A stretch of DNA of 10,593 nt from Emcibacter sp. (lineage in GTDB: Bacteria; Pseudomonadota; Alphaproteobacteria; Sphingomonadales; Emcibacteraceae). The position numbers and the translations under genes were made by a program. The notes beneath the pieces are model-generated. The model made no database searches and had not been told where the DNA came from. It saw only the letters and a list, made by a program, of their open reading frames with translations. Positions 1 to 7,445 of the stretch are shown piece by piece. Location of the stretch: contig JALUWZ010000109.1 of assembly GCA_027019205.1 (NCBI GenBank), positions 1 through 10,593 of the forward strand. The letters run 5' to 3'. How positions within the stretch are numbered: position 1 is the stretch's first letter; each line of letters opens with the position of its first letter.

Positions 1-47
1 TGCATCTTGCGAAAATGTTGCGGCTGTTGTGCCCTGTCTTCAGTCAT
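1..47 (-). CDS. Possible 5' end of a truncated gene, function unknown
   Basis: An open frame begins with ATG at 47-45 on the minus strand and runs off the window edge, reading MTEDRAQQPQHFRKM. The frame is closed by a TAA three codons upstream of that ATG, so the ATG is the first possible start. A weak purine-rich AAGAG lies only three bases before it, which is close for a ribosome binding site. The peptide is hydrophilic, without a signal sequence, and I do not recognise the family. It would follow the DASS transporter gene in the same direction, with a 53-base gap. Fifteen codons are too few to be sure it is a gene. Confidence 0.35.
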   Translation of the reverse strand, partial: MTEDRAQQPQHFRKM

Positions 48-100
48 AGGCTCTTATATGGGTTGAAAGGAAAAAAAGTCCACAAAAATCTTGAAGCTCC

Positions 101-1543
101 CTAACCAAAGATAACCGGGACCAGGGCATAGGACAGGGCGGTAACGGCGATAATGGCGACCAGATTGAGGCGGAAGCCGGCCCCGGCCATCTCGGGGATG
201 GTGACTTCGCCGGTGGAATAGATCACCGCATTGGGGGCGGTGGCCACCGGCAGCATAAAGGCGCAGCTTGCCGACAGGGCGACCGGCGCGAACAGCATCA
301 TCGGCGCAATCCCGGTAGAGGCGGCGAGCGCGCCAAGCACCGGCAGCAGGGTGGCGACAGTCGCGGTATTGCTGGTCAGTTCCGTGAGAAATATCACCAT
401 GGTCACCAGCGCCAGCACCATGATGATCAGCGGCAGGGTGCCGAGGGCAGCAAGACTGGTGCCAAGCCACAGGGCAAGGCCCGACATTTTTACCCCGGCA
501 GCCAGACTAAGCCCGCCGCCGAACAGCAGCAGCACGCCCCAGGGAATGTGGTTGGCAGTCTCCCAGTCGAGCAGTGCCGTGGCCTTTTCCTTCTGGCAAC
601 CGGACGGGATGATAAATAACAGGGTCGCCCCGCCAACGGCAATCATGGCATCATTCAGCCACAGGAATATATCGAGGTTTTTCTGGACCGGTAGTCGGAA
701 AATCCACGCCAGCGCCACCAGCAGGAAAACCAGTGCCACCCGTCTTTCGGGCCGGGTCATCGGCCCGAGGGCGTCAAGTTCTGCGGCGAGCCTCATATGG
801 GCTTCCGGGGCATCGGGCAGGGCGAAGGGAAAGGCCCATTTTGTCAGCACAAGCCACGCGATCGGCACCAGAATAAATACCGTCGGCAGGCCAAACATCA
901 TCCAGGTGAGAAAGCTGATTTCAATGCCATAGCTGTCCTTCATAAAGCTGACGACAAACAGGTTGGGCGGGGTGCCGATCGGTGTGCCCAGCCCGCCGAT
1001 GCTGGCCGCATAGGCAATGCCGAGCACCAGACACAGGACAAATCCCCGATATTTGCCATCGCCCCGGCCCTGGACAATCTCGCCAGCCAGTGACAGGGCA
1101 ATCGGGATCATCATTATGGTGCTGGCCGTATTGCTGATCCACATGGAGATCAGCGCGGTCGCCGCCATAAAGCCGCCAATCAGGGCGGCGGGCCGGTTGC
1201 CAACCCGGACCAGAATGGTCAATGCCAGTCTTCTGTGCAAATTCCAGCGCGCCAGTGCGGTTGCAATGATAAACCCGCCAAGCAGCAGGAAGATTGTTGG
1301 CCGGGCAAAGGGCGCGGCACTCTGGGCCATCGACATGATGCCAAGAGCGGGAAACAGCAGCAGCGGCAGCAGCGAGGTCACCGGAATCGGCAGGACCTCT
1401 GTCGCCCACCATGCGGCGAGCAGCAGGGCAATCCCCGCCGTGCGCCACGCCTGATCACTCATCCCCGCAGGGGGCGCTGTAACCAGCGGGATTATGAATA
1501 GAACAAGGCCAATAATCAGCCCGTATCGACGCGTTTTATCCAC
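101..1543 (-). CDS. DASS/SLC13-family sodium:anion (dicarboxylate-type) symporter
   Basis: A 480-residue inner-membrane transporter of the divalent anion:Na+ symporter (DASS, SLC13, VcINDY-like) family, which imports succinate, malate or other dicarboxylates, or sulfate, with sodium. The protein is almost entirely hydrophobic with many membrane spans. It carries the two family-defining Ser-Asn-Thr motifs of the hairpin tips: SNT at residues 137-139 and SNT at 391-393. A GTPIGTPPN loop lies at about 186-194, with its counterpart ATAPNAV at about 434-440; these form the sodium and substrate sites in this family. Length is normal. The start is a GTG, preceded by AGGA nine bases upstream. It lies 56 bases downstream of lolA on the same strand, with no obvious terminator between, so cotranscription is possible. 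The family is clear; the substrate (dicarboxylate, citrate, sulfate) cannot be read from sequence alone. Confidence 0.9.
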   Translation of the reverse strand: MDKTRRYGLIIGLVLFIIPLVTAPPAGMSDQAWRTAGIALLLAAWWATEVLPIPVTSLLPLLLFPALGIMSMAQSAAPFARPTIFLLLGGFIIATALARWNLHRRLALTILVRVGNRPAALIGGFMAATALISMWISNTASTIMMIPIALSLAGEIVQGRGDGKYRGFVLCLVLGIAYAASIGGLGTPIGTPPNLFVVSFMKDSYGIEISFLTWMMFGLPTVFILVPIAWLVLTKWAFPFALPDAPEAHMRLAAELDALGPMTRPERRVALVFLLVALAWIFRLPVQKNLDIFLWLNDAMIAVGGATLLFIIPSGCQKEKATALLDWETANHIPWGVLLLFGGGLSLAAGVKMSGLALWLGTSLAALGTLPLIIMVLALVTMVIFLTELTSNTATVATLLPVLGALAASTGIAPMMLFAPVALSASCAFMLPVATAPNAVIYSTGEVTIPEMAGAGFRLNLVAIIAVTALSYALVPVIFG

Positions 1544-1599
1544 AGACAGTTTTCCTGATTATCGGGGACATATAACTCATCACTTTTTTCCTGTTACGG

Positions 1600-2268
1600 C
1601 TAGCGTCTGCGGGGGCCGTGTCTTTTGGGGCGCGGGTCGCGATAGGTGAAGCGTTTTTTATCTATGGCGATATTATATTCCGGATTGACCAGCGCGACCC
1701 GGGTAACATAGCCCTGGGCATCGACGCTTTCCCATGCCCGGAGGTCAAGGGTGCTTTCCTCGAATATCAGCACGATATAGCCATATTCCCGGCGTTTCGG
1801 GTCGATCACCGGCAGCTTGATCAGCCCGGCAAAACGGATGATGTCGGGGATTTCCACCGATTTGTCAAATTTGATCTCCTTGTCGACCAGAATACCGAGC
1901 GGGGTTTTCTTGATCGGCCAGCGGCTGACCTGTTTGACGTCATAATCAACGAAGGTCAGCAGATGACCGTTGCTGACCAGCAGAAACGGCGCATCCTTGC
2001 CAAAATCAAACCGGAGCTTGCCAGGCCGTTCCATATAAAGCGTCCCCTCCATTGTGGTGCCGTCCGGCGCCCGCTGGATAAAGGCCGATTTCATCGAATG
2101 GATGCTGTTAAGATGCTTTTCGATCCTGTCAAGCAGCTCGGCATTCTGTTTTTCCTGCAAAGCCTTTTTTGTATCTTGCGCTGTCGGAGCCACAGGAATA
2201 TCCGCCGCAAGCGCCAGCCGGTCGCCAAAAGAGGACAGCAGAAGAAAGGCAAGCAATATATATTTCAT
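1600..2268 (-). CDS. lolA: LolA-type outer-membrane lipoprotein carrier protein
   Basis: A 222-residue periplasmic chaperone that accepts lipoproteins released by the LolCDE ABC transporter and carries them to the outer membrane. Residues 1 to about 22 form a signal peptide: Lys2, then a hydrophobic stretch, then LALAA with likely cleavage near 20-22. Residues about 52-90 (LNSIHSMKSAFIQ, then the EGTLYMERPGKLRFDF segment) match the characteristic LolA N-terminal half, in which the protein 'makes film-like' beta strands. The DLRAWESVDAQG segment near 175-186 fits the later strands. The C-terminus is unusually basic (DPRPKRHGPRRR). The ATG directly follows the ftsK stop (TGA then ATG, no gap), so translation is probably coupled; GGGG just before the ftsK stop may act as the ribosome binding site. 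The ftsK-lolA pairing is usual in alphaproteobacteria and supports the call. LolA sequences are divergent, so identity rests on fold-level motifs plus context. Confidence 0.88.
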   Translation of the reverse strand: MKYILLAFLLLSSFGDRLALAADIPVAPTAQDTKKALQEKQNAELLDRIEKHLNSIHSMKSAFIQRAPDGTTMEGTLYMERPGKLRFDFGKDAPFLLVSNGHLLTFVDYDVKQVSRWPIKKTPLGILVDKEIKFDKSVEIPDIIRFAGLIKLPVIDPKRREYGYIVLIFEESTLDLRAWESVDAQGYVTRVALVNPEYNIAIDKKRFTYRDPRPKRHGPRRR

Positions 2269-4689
2269 TCAATAATCCCCGCCGTGATCTTCGATCAGCA
2301 CGTCACGTTTGCCGACCCGGTTGGCGGCACTGACCACGCCCTGCCGTTCCATTTTTTCAATAATATTGGCCGCCCGGTTATAGCCGATCGACAGCTGGCG
2401 CTGGATATAGCTGGTTGAGGCCTTGCGGTCCCGGGCGACAATCGCCACCGCCTGGTCATAAAGGTCATCGCCGGTCGCTTTGCCCCCGCCCGCCGTCATC
2501 TGGGCATTTTGCAGAAACGGACTGTCAAATCCGTCTTCCGGTTCCTCGGTAATATTATTGATATAGTCGGGCTTGCCCTGTTTCTTTAACTCCTTGACCA
2601 CCCGCTCGACCTCGCTGTCACTGACAAAGGGGCCGTGAACCCGGCGGATGCGGCCACCACCGGCCATATAGAGCATATCCCCCATACCGAGCAGCTGTTC
2701 CGCCCCCTGTTCGCCGAGAATGGTCCGGCTGTCTATTTTTGACGTGACCTGAAAGCTGACCCGGGTCGGAAAATTGGCCTTGATCGTGCCGGTGATCACA
2801 TCGACGGACGGGCGCTGGGTCGCCATGATAAGATGAATACCGGCGGCGCGCGCCATCTGGGCCAGCCGCTGGATCAGGGCCTCGATATCCTTGCCCGCCA
2901 CCAGCATAAGGTCGGCCATTTCATCGACAATCACCACAATCATCGGCAGGGGGGTGAGGTCAATTTCCTCCTCTTCATAGATCGGGTCACCGCTTTCATG
3001 GTCAAAGCCGGTCTGGACCTTGTGAATGATCTTTTCGCCCTTTTTGCGTGCCTCGGCCAGCCGTTTGTTATAGGCGCCGATATTTCTTACCTGTAATTTG
3101 GCCAGCGATTTATAGCGTTGCTCCATCTCCCGGACCGCCCATTTCAGGGCGACCACTGCGCGCGCAGGATCGGTGACAACCGGGGTCAGCAGATGGGGAA
3201 TATCGTCATAGACCGATAATTCCAGCATCTTCGGATCAACCATGATCAGACGGCATTCCGCCGGGGTCTTCTTATAGAGCAGCGACAGGATCATCACATT
3301 GATCGCAACCGATTTCCCCGAGCCGGTGGTGCCGGCAACCAGCAGATGCGGCATGGCGGCAAGGTCGGCGACCACCGGGGCGCCGCCAATATCCTTGCCC
3401 ATGCAGAGTGGCAATATCGCCTTGCTTTCCTCATAGGCCGCAGTCGCAAATTGTTCGCGCAGGACCACCAGCTCGCGCTTGCTGTTGGGCAGCTCAATGC
3501 CGATGGCATTTTTGCCCGGCACCACCGCAACCCGCGCACTGTCCGCACACATGGAGCGGGCAATATCATCGGCCAGATTAATCACCCGGGTTGACTTCGT
3601 GCCGGGGGCCGGTTCAAGCTCATATAGGGTGACGACCGGGCCGGGCCGGACCTTGACGATCTCCCCCTTGACGCCGAAATCATCCAGCACGGATTCGAGC
3701 ATGCGGGCATTCTGCTCAAGCGCATCCTTGCTCAGACGGTCGGCGGCGGACAGCGGTTTGGCATTGCTCAGCAGATTAAGCGGCGGCAGGATGAATTCAT
3801 CGCCGTCGCCAAGGTCAAACATCGGTTGACGTTCCTTGTCCTCGCGGCGGCTTTTGCTTTTGCCTGCGGTCTTTTGGTCAATCACCGGAATTGATTTTCT
3901 CGGGCCGGATGTGCCACTGTCCGTAAGGGCGGGGTCTTTCCGGGCGGGTTTCTTTTTGCGCCGGACATTGATGACACCCTGGTCGCCCGGGGTCCCGTTC
4001 ATTTTCTCTCGCAGGAATAACCAGACGGCCCGGCCACCGCGCCAGACCTTGACACAGCACCAGACAATCCCCCGACCCATGGCGTGCCACTCCCTGCGGT
4101 CAAGGCCGAGAAATGCCGGAATTGTCGCGACCAACAGGATGAAAAGCCCGGCCCCGTACAGCAGGGGATAAAAGCCGATCCCGTAATCAGACAGGAACTG
4201 CACCACAAGTCCGAACATCCGGTCGCCGATAATCCCGCCCATTTTCAGGTTGCCGACCTGCCAGCCGTCTGTCCAGAAATCCGCCACCGGCAGAAAGGCG
4301 GCAAAAAGTGCGGCCAGCAGAACCCCGACAACCCAGATAATCAGGTTGCGCCACAGATGCGGCAATCCTTTCAGGGTCATAATACGCCAGCCCCATGTGG
4401 CAAAGGGAAACATCAGTAGCCCGGCCCCGAGGCCGAGCGACTGTATCAGAAAATCTGCTCCGTAAGCCCCCGGAATGCCGAGCCAGTTTCTAACCTCATC
4501 CTGACCCGCGACCCGCCAGCTCGGGTCATTGCTGTGATAGGAGGCCATCGCGACAAAAGACAGCAGACAGATTATAATCAGGAAAATCCCCCACAGGCGC
4601 GTGCTGCCACTGACCATAAAGCTGTAAACGGCTTCGGGCAGGAGAGTAGGTTTATTCTTCCCGGTTATTTTCTTACGTCTGCTTGTCAA
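2269..4689 (-). CDS. ftsK: DNA translocase FtsK
   Basis: An 806-residue division-septum DNA pump that clears and aligns chromosome termini and activates XerCD recombination at dif. The N-terminus (about 30-200) has four membrane spans, near residues 32-51, 80-100, 115-134 and 173-195. A short basic linker (about 205-290) is followed by the alpha/beta motor. Walker A is GTTGSGKS at 453-460 and Walker B is MIVVIVDE at 583-590. The C-terminal gamma winged helix (about 740-803, from DDLYDQAV to the KRDVLI segment) reads KOPS-type polar DNA sequences. The length is typical of alphaproteobacterial FtsK, with a much shorter linker than the E. coli protein. The start is TTG at 4689, preceded by AGGGA (4697-4701) at a 7-base spacing; the next in-frame Met is residue 25, inside the region before the first span. 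It lies 26 bases after the aminotransferase stop and abuts lolA, so the three form an operon. Confidence 0.97.
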   Translation of the reverse strand: MTSRRKKITGKNKPTLLPEAVYSFMVSGSTRLWGIFLIIICLLSFVAMASYHSNDPSWRVAGQDEVRNWLGIPGAYGADFLIQSLGLGAGLLMFPFATWGWRIMTLKGLPHLWRNLIIWVVGVLLAALFAAFLPVADFWTDGWQVGNLKMGGIIGDRMFGLVVQFLSDYGIGFYPLLYGAGLFILLVATIPAFLGLDRREWHAMGRGIVWCCVKVWRGGRAVWLFLREKMNGTPGDQGVINVRRKKKPARKDPALTDSGTSGPRKSIPVIDQKTAGKSKSRREDKERQPMFDLGDGDEFILPPLNLLSNAKPLSAADRLSKDALEQNARMLESVLDDFGVKGEIVKVRPGPVVTLYELEPAPGTKSTRVINLADDIARSMCADSARVAVVPGKNAIGIELPNSKRELVVLREQFATAAYEESKAILPLCMGKDIGGAPVVADLAAMPHLLVAGTTGSGKSVAINVMILSLLYKKTPAECRLIMVDPKMLELSVYDDIPHLLTPVVTDPARAVVALKWAVREMEQRYKSLAKLQVRNIGAYNKRLAEARKKGEKIIHKVQTGFDHESGDPIYEEEEIDLTPLPMIVVIVDEMADLMLVAGKDIEALIQRLAQMARAAGIHLIMATQRPSVDVITGTIKANFPTRVSFQVTSKIDSRTILGEQGAEQLLGMGDMLYMAGGGRIRRVHGPFVSDSEVERVVKELKKQGKPDYINNITEEPEDGFDSPFLQNAQMTAGGGKATGDDLYDQAVAIVARDRKASTSYIQRQLSIGYNRAANIIEKMERQGVVSAANRVGKRDVLIEDHGGDY

Positions 4690-4715
4690 TCGGTTGTCCC
4701 TGTATTCCCGTTACT

Positions 4716-5921
4716 TTACAGTGTATTGGCAATCTTCTCAAGCGCCGGTTCCAGAAGGGCCTCATCATGCACAAGAACAAGGCGAATATAGGGCGCACCG
4801 ATATTGACGCCATGCCCGTCTGTCCGCGCCAGATAGGCCCCGGGCAGAACCCTGATCCCCGCCTGCTGCCATAATGCCCGGCAGGCCGCTTCGCCGTCGC
4901 CGACATCAAGCCACAGACAGAAGCCGCCCGCCGGACGCCGAAAGGAAAAACGCCCGGCAAGATATGTCTCCGCCAGATCAAATTTTTGCCGGTAGCGCGC
5001 CCGGTTCAGTGTCACATGATCCTCATCATCCCATGCCGCCGCTGAGGCCGCCTGTACCGGCAGCGGCAGTCCCGCGCTGCCGTAAGCCCGCACCCGCAGG
5101 CTTTCGGCAATGATATCCGGATCCCCGGCCATAAATCCCGACCGCAGACCGGCCAGATTTGAGCGTTTTGACAGGGAATTGAACACAATAATATTGCGGA
5201 AGGGGTTATCACTGTCCGCCTGACCTTCCCGCAGCAGATCGTAACAGGCTTCCAGCATGCCGACCGGGGGCATGCCGTCATATATTTCCGAATAGCATTC
5301 ATCACCGACAAGGGTGAAATCATACTGCCGCGCCAGCAGGATCATCTGTTTCAGGTAGGCTTTGCTGGCCAGATGACCGCCGGGATTTGACGGATTACAG
5401 ATAAAGGCCAGCGCGGTTCTGTGCAGGATTTCTGCGGGCAATGTGCTATAATCCGGCATGCCGTCGCAATTATCCGCGACATATATCATGTCCGCCCCGG
5501 CATTGATTGCCGCCCCGGCATAGGGCTGATAGAAGGGATTGGGGCCTAGCACCAGCGGGATCTGTCCGTGCTTCTCGCGGTTGATGACAACAGAGCCAAT
5601 GGAAAACAGCCCCTCACGGCTGCCGGACAGGGGCAGGATATTATCCGGCCCGACCATCCCCGGCAGCAGATTATTGCGGCGCACCAGCCAGCCCGTCACC
5701 GCCCGCTGCCAGTTTTCTGTGCCTTGCAGGGGGGGATATTTATGATAACTGCTGCGTTGCCGATGCAGGATATCGCCGACAAAGGGCGGAATATCATGCT
5801 GTGGCTCGCCCACAGACATATTGAGCGCCGCTGTCATATCCTGGGGAATTATGCCCTCAAGCAGGCGGCGCATGCGGGGAAAGGGATAGGGCGGCAAGTT
5901 TTTATATCGGGTAAATTTCAC
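4716..5921 (-). CDS. Class I/II PLP-dependent aminotransferase, DapC-like (N-succinyldiaminopimelate aminotransferase candidate)
   Basis: A 401-residue cytoplasmic fold-type I aminotransferase. Visible landmarks are NPSNPGG at 176-182 (Asn179 contacts the cofactor ring), DECY at 207-210 (Asp207 to the pyridine nitrogen, Tyr210 to the phenolic oxygen), and SLSKRSN at 249-255 with Lys252 as the Schiff-base lysine. An Arg at 380 (YIRLVL) fits the substrate-carboxylate arginine. The N-terminal segment LPPYPFPRMRRLL (9-21) resembles the opening of DapC enzymes, which convert N-succinyl-2-amino-6-oxopimelate to N-succinyl-LL-diaminopimelate with glutamate, for lysine and peptidoglycan. The position before ftsK and lolA suits a cell-wall role. 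The start is GTG at 5921, with GGAAG five bases upstream. Some relatives are annotated as aspartate aminotransferases (AatC), so the class is certain but the substrate is inferred. Confidence 0.8.
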   Translation of the reverse strand: MKFTRYKNLPPYPFPRMRRLLEGIIPQDMTAALNMSVGEPQHDIPPFVGDILHRQRSSYHKYPPLQGTENWQRAVTGWLVRRNNLLPGMVGPDNILPLSGSREGLFSIGSVVINREKHGQIPLVLGPNPFYQPYAGAAINAGADMIYVADNCDGMPDYSTLPAEILHRTALAFICNPSNPGGHLASKAYLKQMILLARQYDFTLVGDECYSEIYDGMPPVGMLEACYDLLREGQADSDNPFRNIIVFNSLSKRSNLAGLRSGFMAGDPDIIAESLRVRAYGSAGLPLPVQAASAAAWDDEDHVTLNRARYRQKFDLAETYLAGRFSFRRPAGGFCLWLDVGDGEAACRALWQQAGIRVLPGAYLARTDGHGVNIGAPYIRLVLVHDEALLEPALEKIANTL

Positions 5922-5936
5922 TCAATCTTCCAGTCA

Positions 5937-5968
5937 TCAGGCTCAAATTTTAGGCTATTTGAACCTGA
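5937..5968 (-). repeat. 12-bp inverted repeat spanning the -10 element (possible operator or mRNA hairpin)
   Basis: TCAGGCTCAAAT (5937-5948) and ATTTGAACCTGA (5957-5968) are inverted copies with one mismatch, separated by eight bases. On the minus-strand RNA the mismatch is a G-U pair, so a continuous 12-bp stem is possible. The -10 hexamer of the aminotransferase promoter lies at one arm-loop junction. No T-run follows in either direction, so it is not a normal intrinsic terminator. A dimeric repressor operator is one reading. A stem between the amt2 stop and the next ribosome binding site, acting as a weak transcription barrier or an RNA stabiliser, is the other. Confidence 0.6.
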
Positions 5969-5975
5969 CTGTAAA
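5947..5975 (-). promoter_or_regulatory. Sigma70-type promoter for the aminotransferase-ftsK-lolA unit
   Basis: On the minus strand TTTACA (5975-5970) is separated by exactly 17 bases from TAAAAT (5952-5947). Each hexamer matches five of six consensus positions. A transcript would begin near 5940 and give a leader of about 20 bases containing the GGAAG site and the GTG start of the aminotransferase. This would let the essential division and envelope genes be expressed independently of the nitrogen-controlled amt2 upstream. The call rests on sequence match alone. Confidence 0.6.
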
Positions 5976-5989
5976 GACTGCTGATAATT

Positions 5990-7195
5990 TTACACCCGGC
6001 CAAAATCATCCTCGGGGTAGGCCGAAATCTTGTGAATTGACAGATCAGCGCCAAGATATTCCTCTTCCTCGCTCAGCCTGATACCAACGGTCTTTTTCAG
6101 CAGGCCATAAACCACGAAACCAAAGAAGCCGCCAATGGCCACCCCGACCAGAGAGCCGGTCAGTTGTGACAGGAAGGACACCCCGCCAAGGCCCCACAGG
6201 CTTTTCATGCCAAAAATACCGGCGGCAATCCCGCCCCATAACCCGCACAGGCCATGCAGCGGCCAGACGCCAAGCACATCGTCAACTTTCAGCCGGTTCT
6301 GGACAAACAGGAAGGCCTTGACAAAGATCACCCCGGCGACCGCCCCGGTGACCAATGCGCCGAGCGGATGCATGATGTCCGACCCGGCACAGACCGCGAC
6401 CAGCCCGGCCAGCGCCCCGTTATGGACAAAGCCCGGATCATTGCGCCCGGCAATCGACGCCGACAGCAGCCCGCCGACCAGCGCCAGCAGGCTGTTGACC
6501 GCGACCAGACCACTGGCCCCGGCAACCGACTGGGCGCTCATGACGTTAAAGCCGAACCAGCCGATACATAATATCCATGAGCCAAGGGCAAGAAAGGGAA
6601 TATTGGACGGCGGAATACCGATAATGGTACCGTCGGCCCGGTAATGGCCCTTGCGCGCGCCAAGCATGATTACCGCGCCAAGCGCCAGCCAGCCGCCCAT
6701 GGCATGAACGACGATCGAGCCTGCAAAATCATGGAAGGGCGCGCCGAAAAGTGTCGTCATAAAGTCCTGAAAGCCAAAGCGGCTTCCCCAGACCATGCCT
6801 TCAAAAAATGGATAGACCAGCCCGACAAAGACCGCCGTGGCGATGAGCTGGGGGTTAAATCTCGCCCGTTCGGCAATGCCGCCGGAAATAATCGCCGGCA
6901 CTGCGGCGGCAAAGGTCATCAGAAAGAAGAACCTGACCAGACCAAAACCATTATTCGCAGTTAAATTCCCGGCACCGGTTAAAAAACTGGTGCCATAGGC
7001 GATAGTGTAGCCGATGAAAAAATAGGCCAGGGTCGAGATGGCAAAATCGGTGATGATCTTGACCAGCGCATTGACCTGGTTTTTCTTGCGTACGGTCCCG
7101 GCCTCAAGAAAGGCAAAGCCCGCATGCATGGCAAAAACCAGTATTGCCCCCATCAAGACAAAAAATACATCCGATCCGCTGTTCAAGGCATCCAT
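5990..7195 (-). CDS. Ammonium transporter, Amt/MEP/Rh family (second paralogue)
   Basis: A 401-residue trimeric inner-membrane ammonium channel. The N-terminus goes straight into the first span (MDALNSGSDVFFVLMG) with no cleavable signal peptide, unlike the neighbouring AmtB. The pore signature is intact: Asp156 in HDFAGS (start of the DFAGSIVVHAMGGW block), His164, and the second pore histidine His314 in WPLHGLCG. Phe95 (MTFA) and Phe216 (WFGFN) fit the phenylalanine gate and lining. The cytoplasmic tail (EEEEYLGADLS through about 394) keeps the conserved Amt tail pattern through which PII proteins act. The ATG at 7195 follows AGGGA at nine bases. It sits behind its own -24/-12 promoter and a terminator-like hairpin after amtB, so it is a separate transcription unit. 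Only about 32 percent or so of positions look shared with AmtB by eye, so this is not a recent duplication. Whether it mainly transports or senses is unknown. Confidence 0.93.
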   Translation of the reverse strand: MDALNSGSDVFFVLMGAILVFAMHAGFAFLEAGTVRKKNQVNALVKIITDFAISTLAYFFIGYTIAYGTSFLTGAGNLTANNGFGLVRFFFLMTFAAAVPAIISGGIAERARFNPQLIATAVFVGLVYPFFEGMVWGSRFGFQDFMTTLFGAPFHDFAGSIVVHAMGGWLALGAVIMLGARKGHYRADGTIIGIPPSNIPFLALGSWILCIGWFGFNVMSAQSVAGASGLVAVNSLLALVGGLLSASIAGRNDPGFVHNGALAGLVAVCAGSDIMHPLGALVTGAVAGVIFVKAFLFVQNRLKVDDVLGVWPLHGLCGLWGGIAAGIFGMKSLWGLGGVSFLSQLTGSLVGVAIGGFFGFVVYGLLKKTVGIRLSEEEEYLGADLSIHKISAYPEDDFGRV

Positions 7196-7243
7196 GATCC
7201 TGTTTCCCTAAAGTGTAATTGGCTAAATCCACTGACTCTCTAC

Positions 7244-7258
7244 TCAAGAAACATGCCA
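7244..7258 (-). promoter_or_regulatory. Sigma54 (RpoN) -24/-12 promoter of amt2
   Basis: On the minus strand TGGCAT (7258-7253), five bases (GTTTC), then TTGA (7247-7244). This matches the RpoN consensus TGGCAC-N5-TTGC with the correct spacing and invariant GG; the -12 C is A and the sixth base of the -24 box is T. Transcription would start near 7233, about 38 bases before the amt2 ATG. It resembles the glnK promoter base for base in TGGCAyG..TCTTGA. Confidence 0.72.
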
Positions 7259-7351
7259 AAGGGGAAATTGACGGACTCACAGGGTTTTGCGGCAGAGCAA
7301 ATCCTGAAAATGATCAAAAAATAATCATTGAACGATATTCAGGCAGGCAAA

Positions 7352-7368
7352 TGCCTAAATATCAGGCA
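7352..7368 (-). promoter_or_regulatory. Candidate enhancer/activator site upstream of amt2 (shared 17-base motif)
   Basis: TGCCTGATATTTAGGCA on the minus strand is a quasi-palindrome with arms TGCCT/AGGCA around seven bases. It matches each of the two sites upstream of glnK at 14 of 17 positions. It lies 94-110 bases upstream of the edge of the -24 box, where NtrC-class activators of sigma54 usually bind. The TGC-N11-GCA frame agrees with the outer bases of the enterobacterial NtrC site, but the GCAC/GTGC core is absent. The protein is therefore inferred. A partly overlapping perfect palindrome, AGGCA-AA-TGCCT, lies at 7345-7356, and a weaker copy (TTCAGGCA half) ends at 7345. Confidence 0.5.
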
Positions 7369-7374
7369 GCAGAA

Positions 7375-7404
7375 ATCCCCGCCCCAGAGGTGAGGGGCGG
7401 AGAT
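7375..7404 (-). terminator. Probable intrinsic terminator after glnK-amtB
   Basis: On the minus strand the RNA can form an 11-bp stem, AUCUCCGCCCC with GGGGCGGGGAU, containing one U-G pair and an 8-base loop. It is followed by UUCUG, so the U-tract is short. It lies 42 bases after the amtB stop codon and about 115 bases before the amt2 promoter. This fits the end of the glnK-amtB transcript, although termination may be incomplete. Confidence 0.6.
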
Positions 7405-7416
7405 GATAACAGCCTG

Positions 7417-7445
7417 GCGGTTCAGGTGAAGATCACACCTGCCGC
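7417..7445 (-). other. Hairpin abutting the amtB stop codon
   Basis: Directly after the amtB TAA the minus-strand RNA reads GCGGCAGGTG, a 7-base loop (TGATCTT), then CACCTG-AA-CCGC. This gives a 10-bp stem with a 2-base bulge. No U-tract follows. It may protect the 3' end of the message or assist the terminator 12 bases further downstream. Confidence 0.5.

Noticed and set aside
71..100. T-run on the minus strand after the DASS stop as a possible terminator
   Set aside because: Seven T's are present (77-71), but I could find no convincing stem directly before them.
54..470. Open frames overlapping the DASS gene in other frames (for example 54-470 minus, 231-932 plus)
   Set aside because: Their products are rich in Arg, His, Pro and Ser with no recognisable domain. 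They are shadows of a well-supported transporter gene; the same applies to the shadow frames over every other gene here.
815..822. GGGCAGGG, a match to the FtsK-orienting KOPS consensus (GGGNAGGG)
   Set aside because: A single 8-base degenerate match in GC-rich coding DNA is expected by chance and says nothing about local function.
1544..1599. A dedicated promoter for the DASS gene
   Set aside because: GATAAT is a fair -10 element, but there is no acceptable -35 at 16-18 bases, so I do not claim one.
5940..5956. A further copy of the shared 17-base motif in the aminotransferase promoter (TTTAGGC core)
   Set aside because: Only 10 of 17 positions match, the palindromic ends are missing, and there is no sigma54 promoter nearby.
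7310..7328. ATGAT-N9-ATCAT inverted repeat upstream of amt2, considered as an IHF or FNR-type site
   Set aside because: It differs from the IHF consensus at two key positions, and its spacing does not fit the FNR box (TTGAT-N4-ATCAA). AT-rich DNA gives such repeats by chance.
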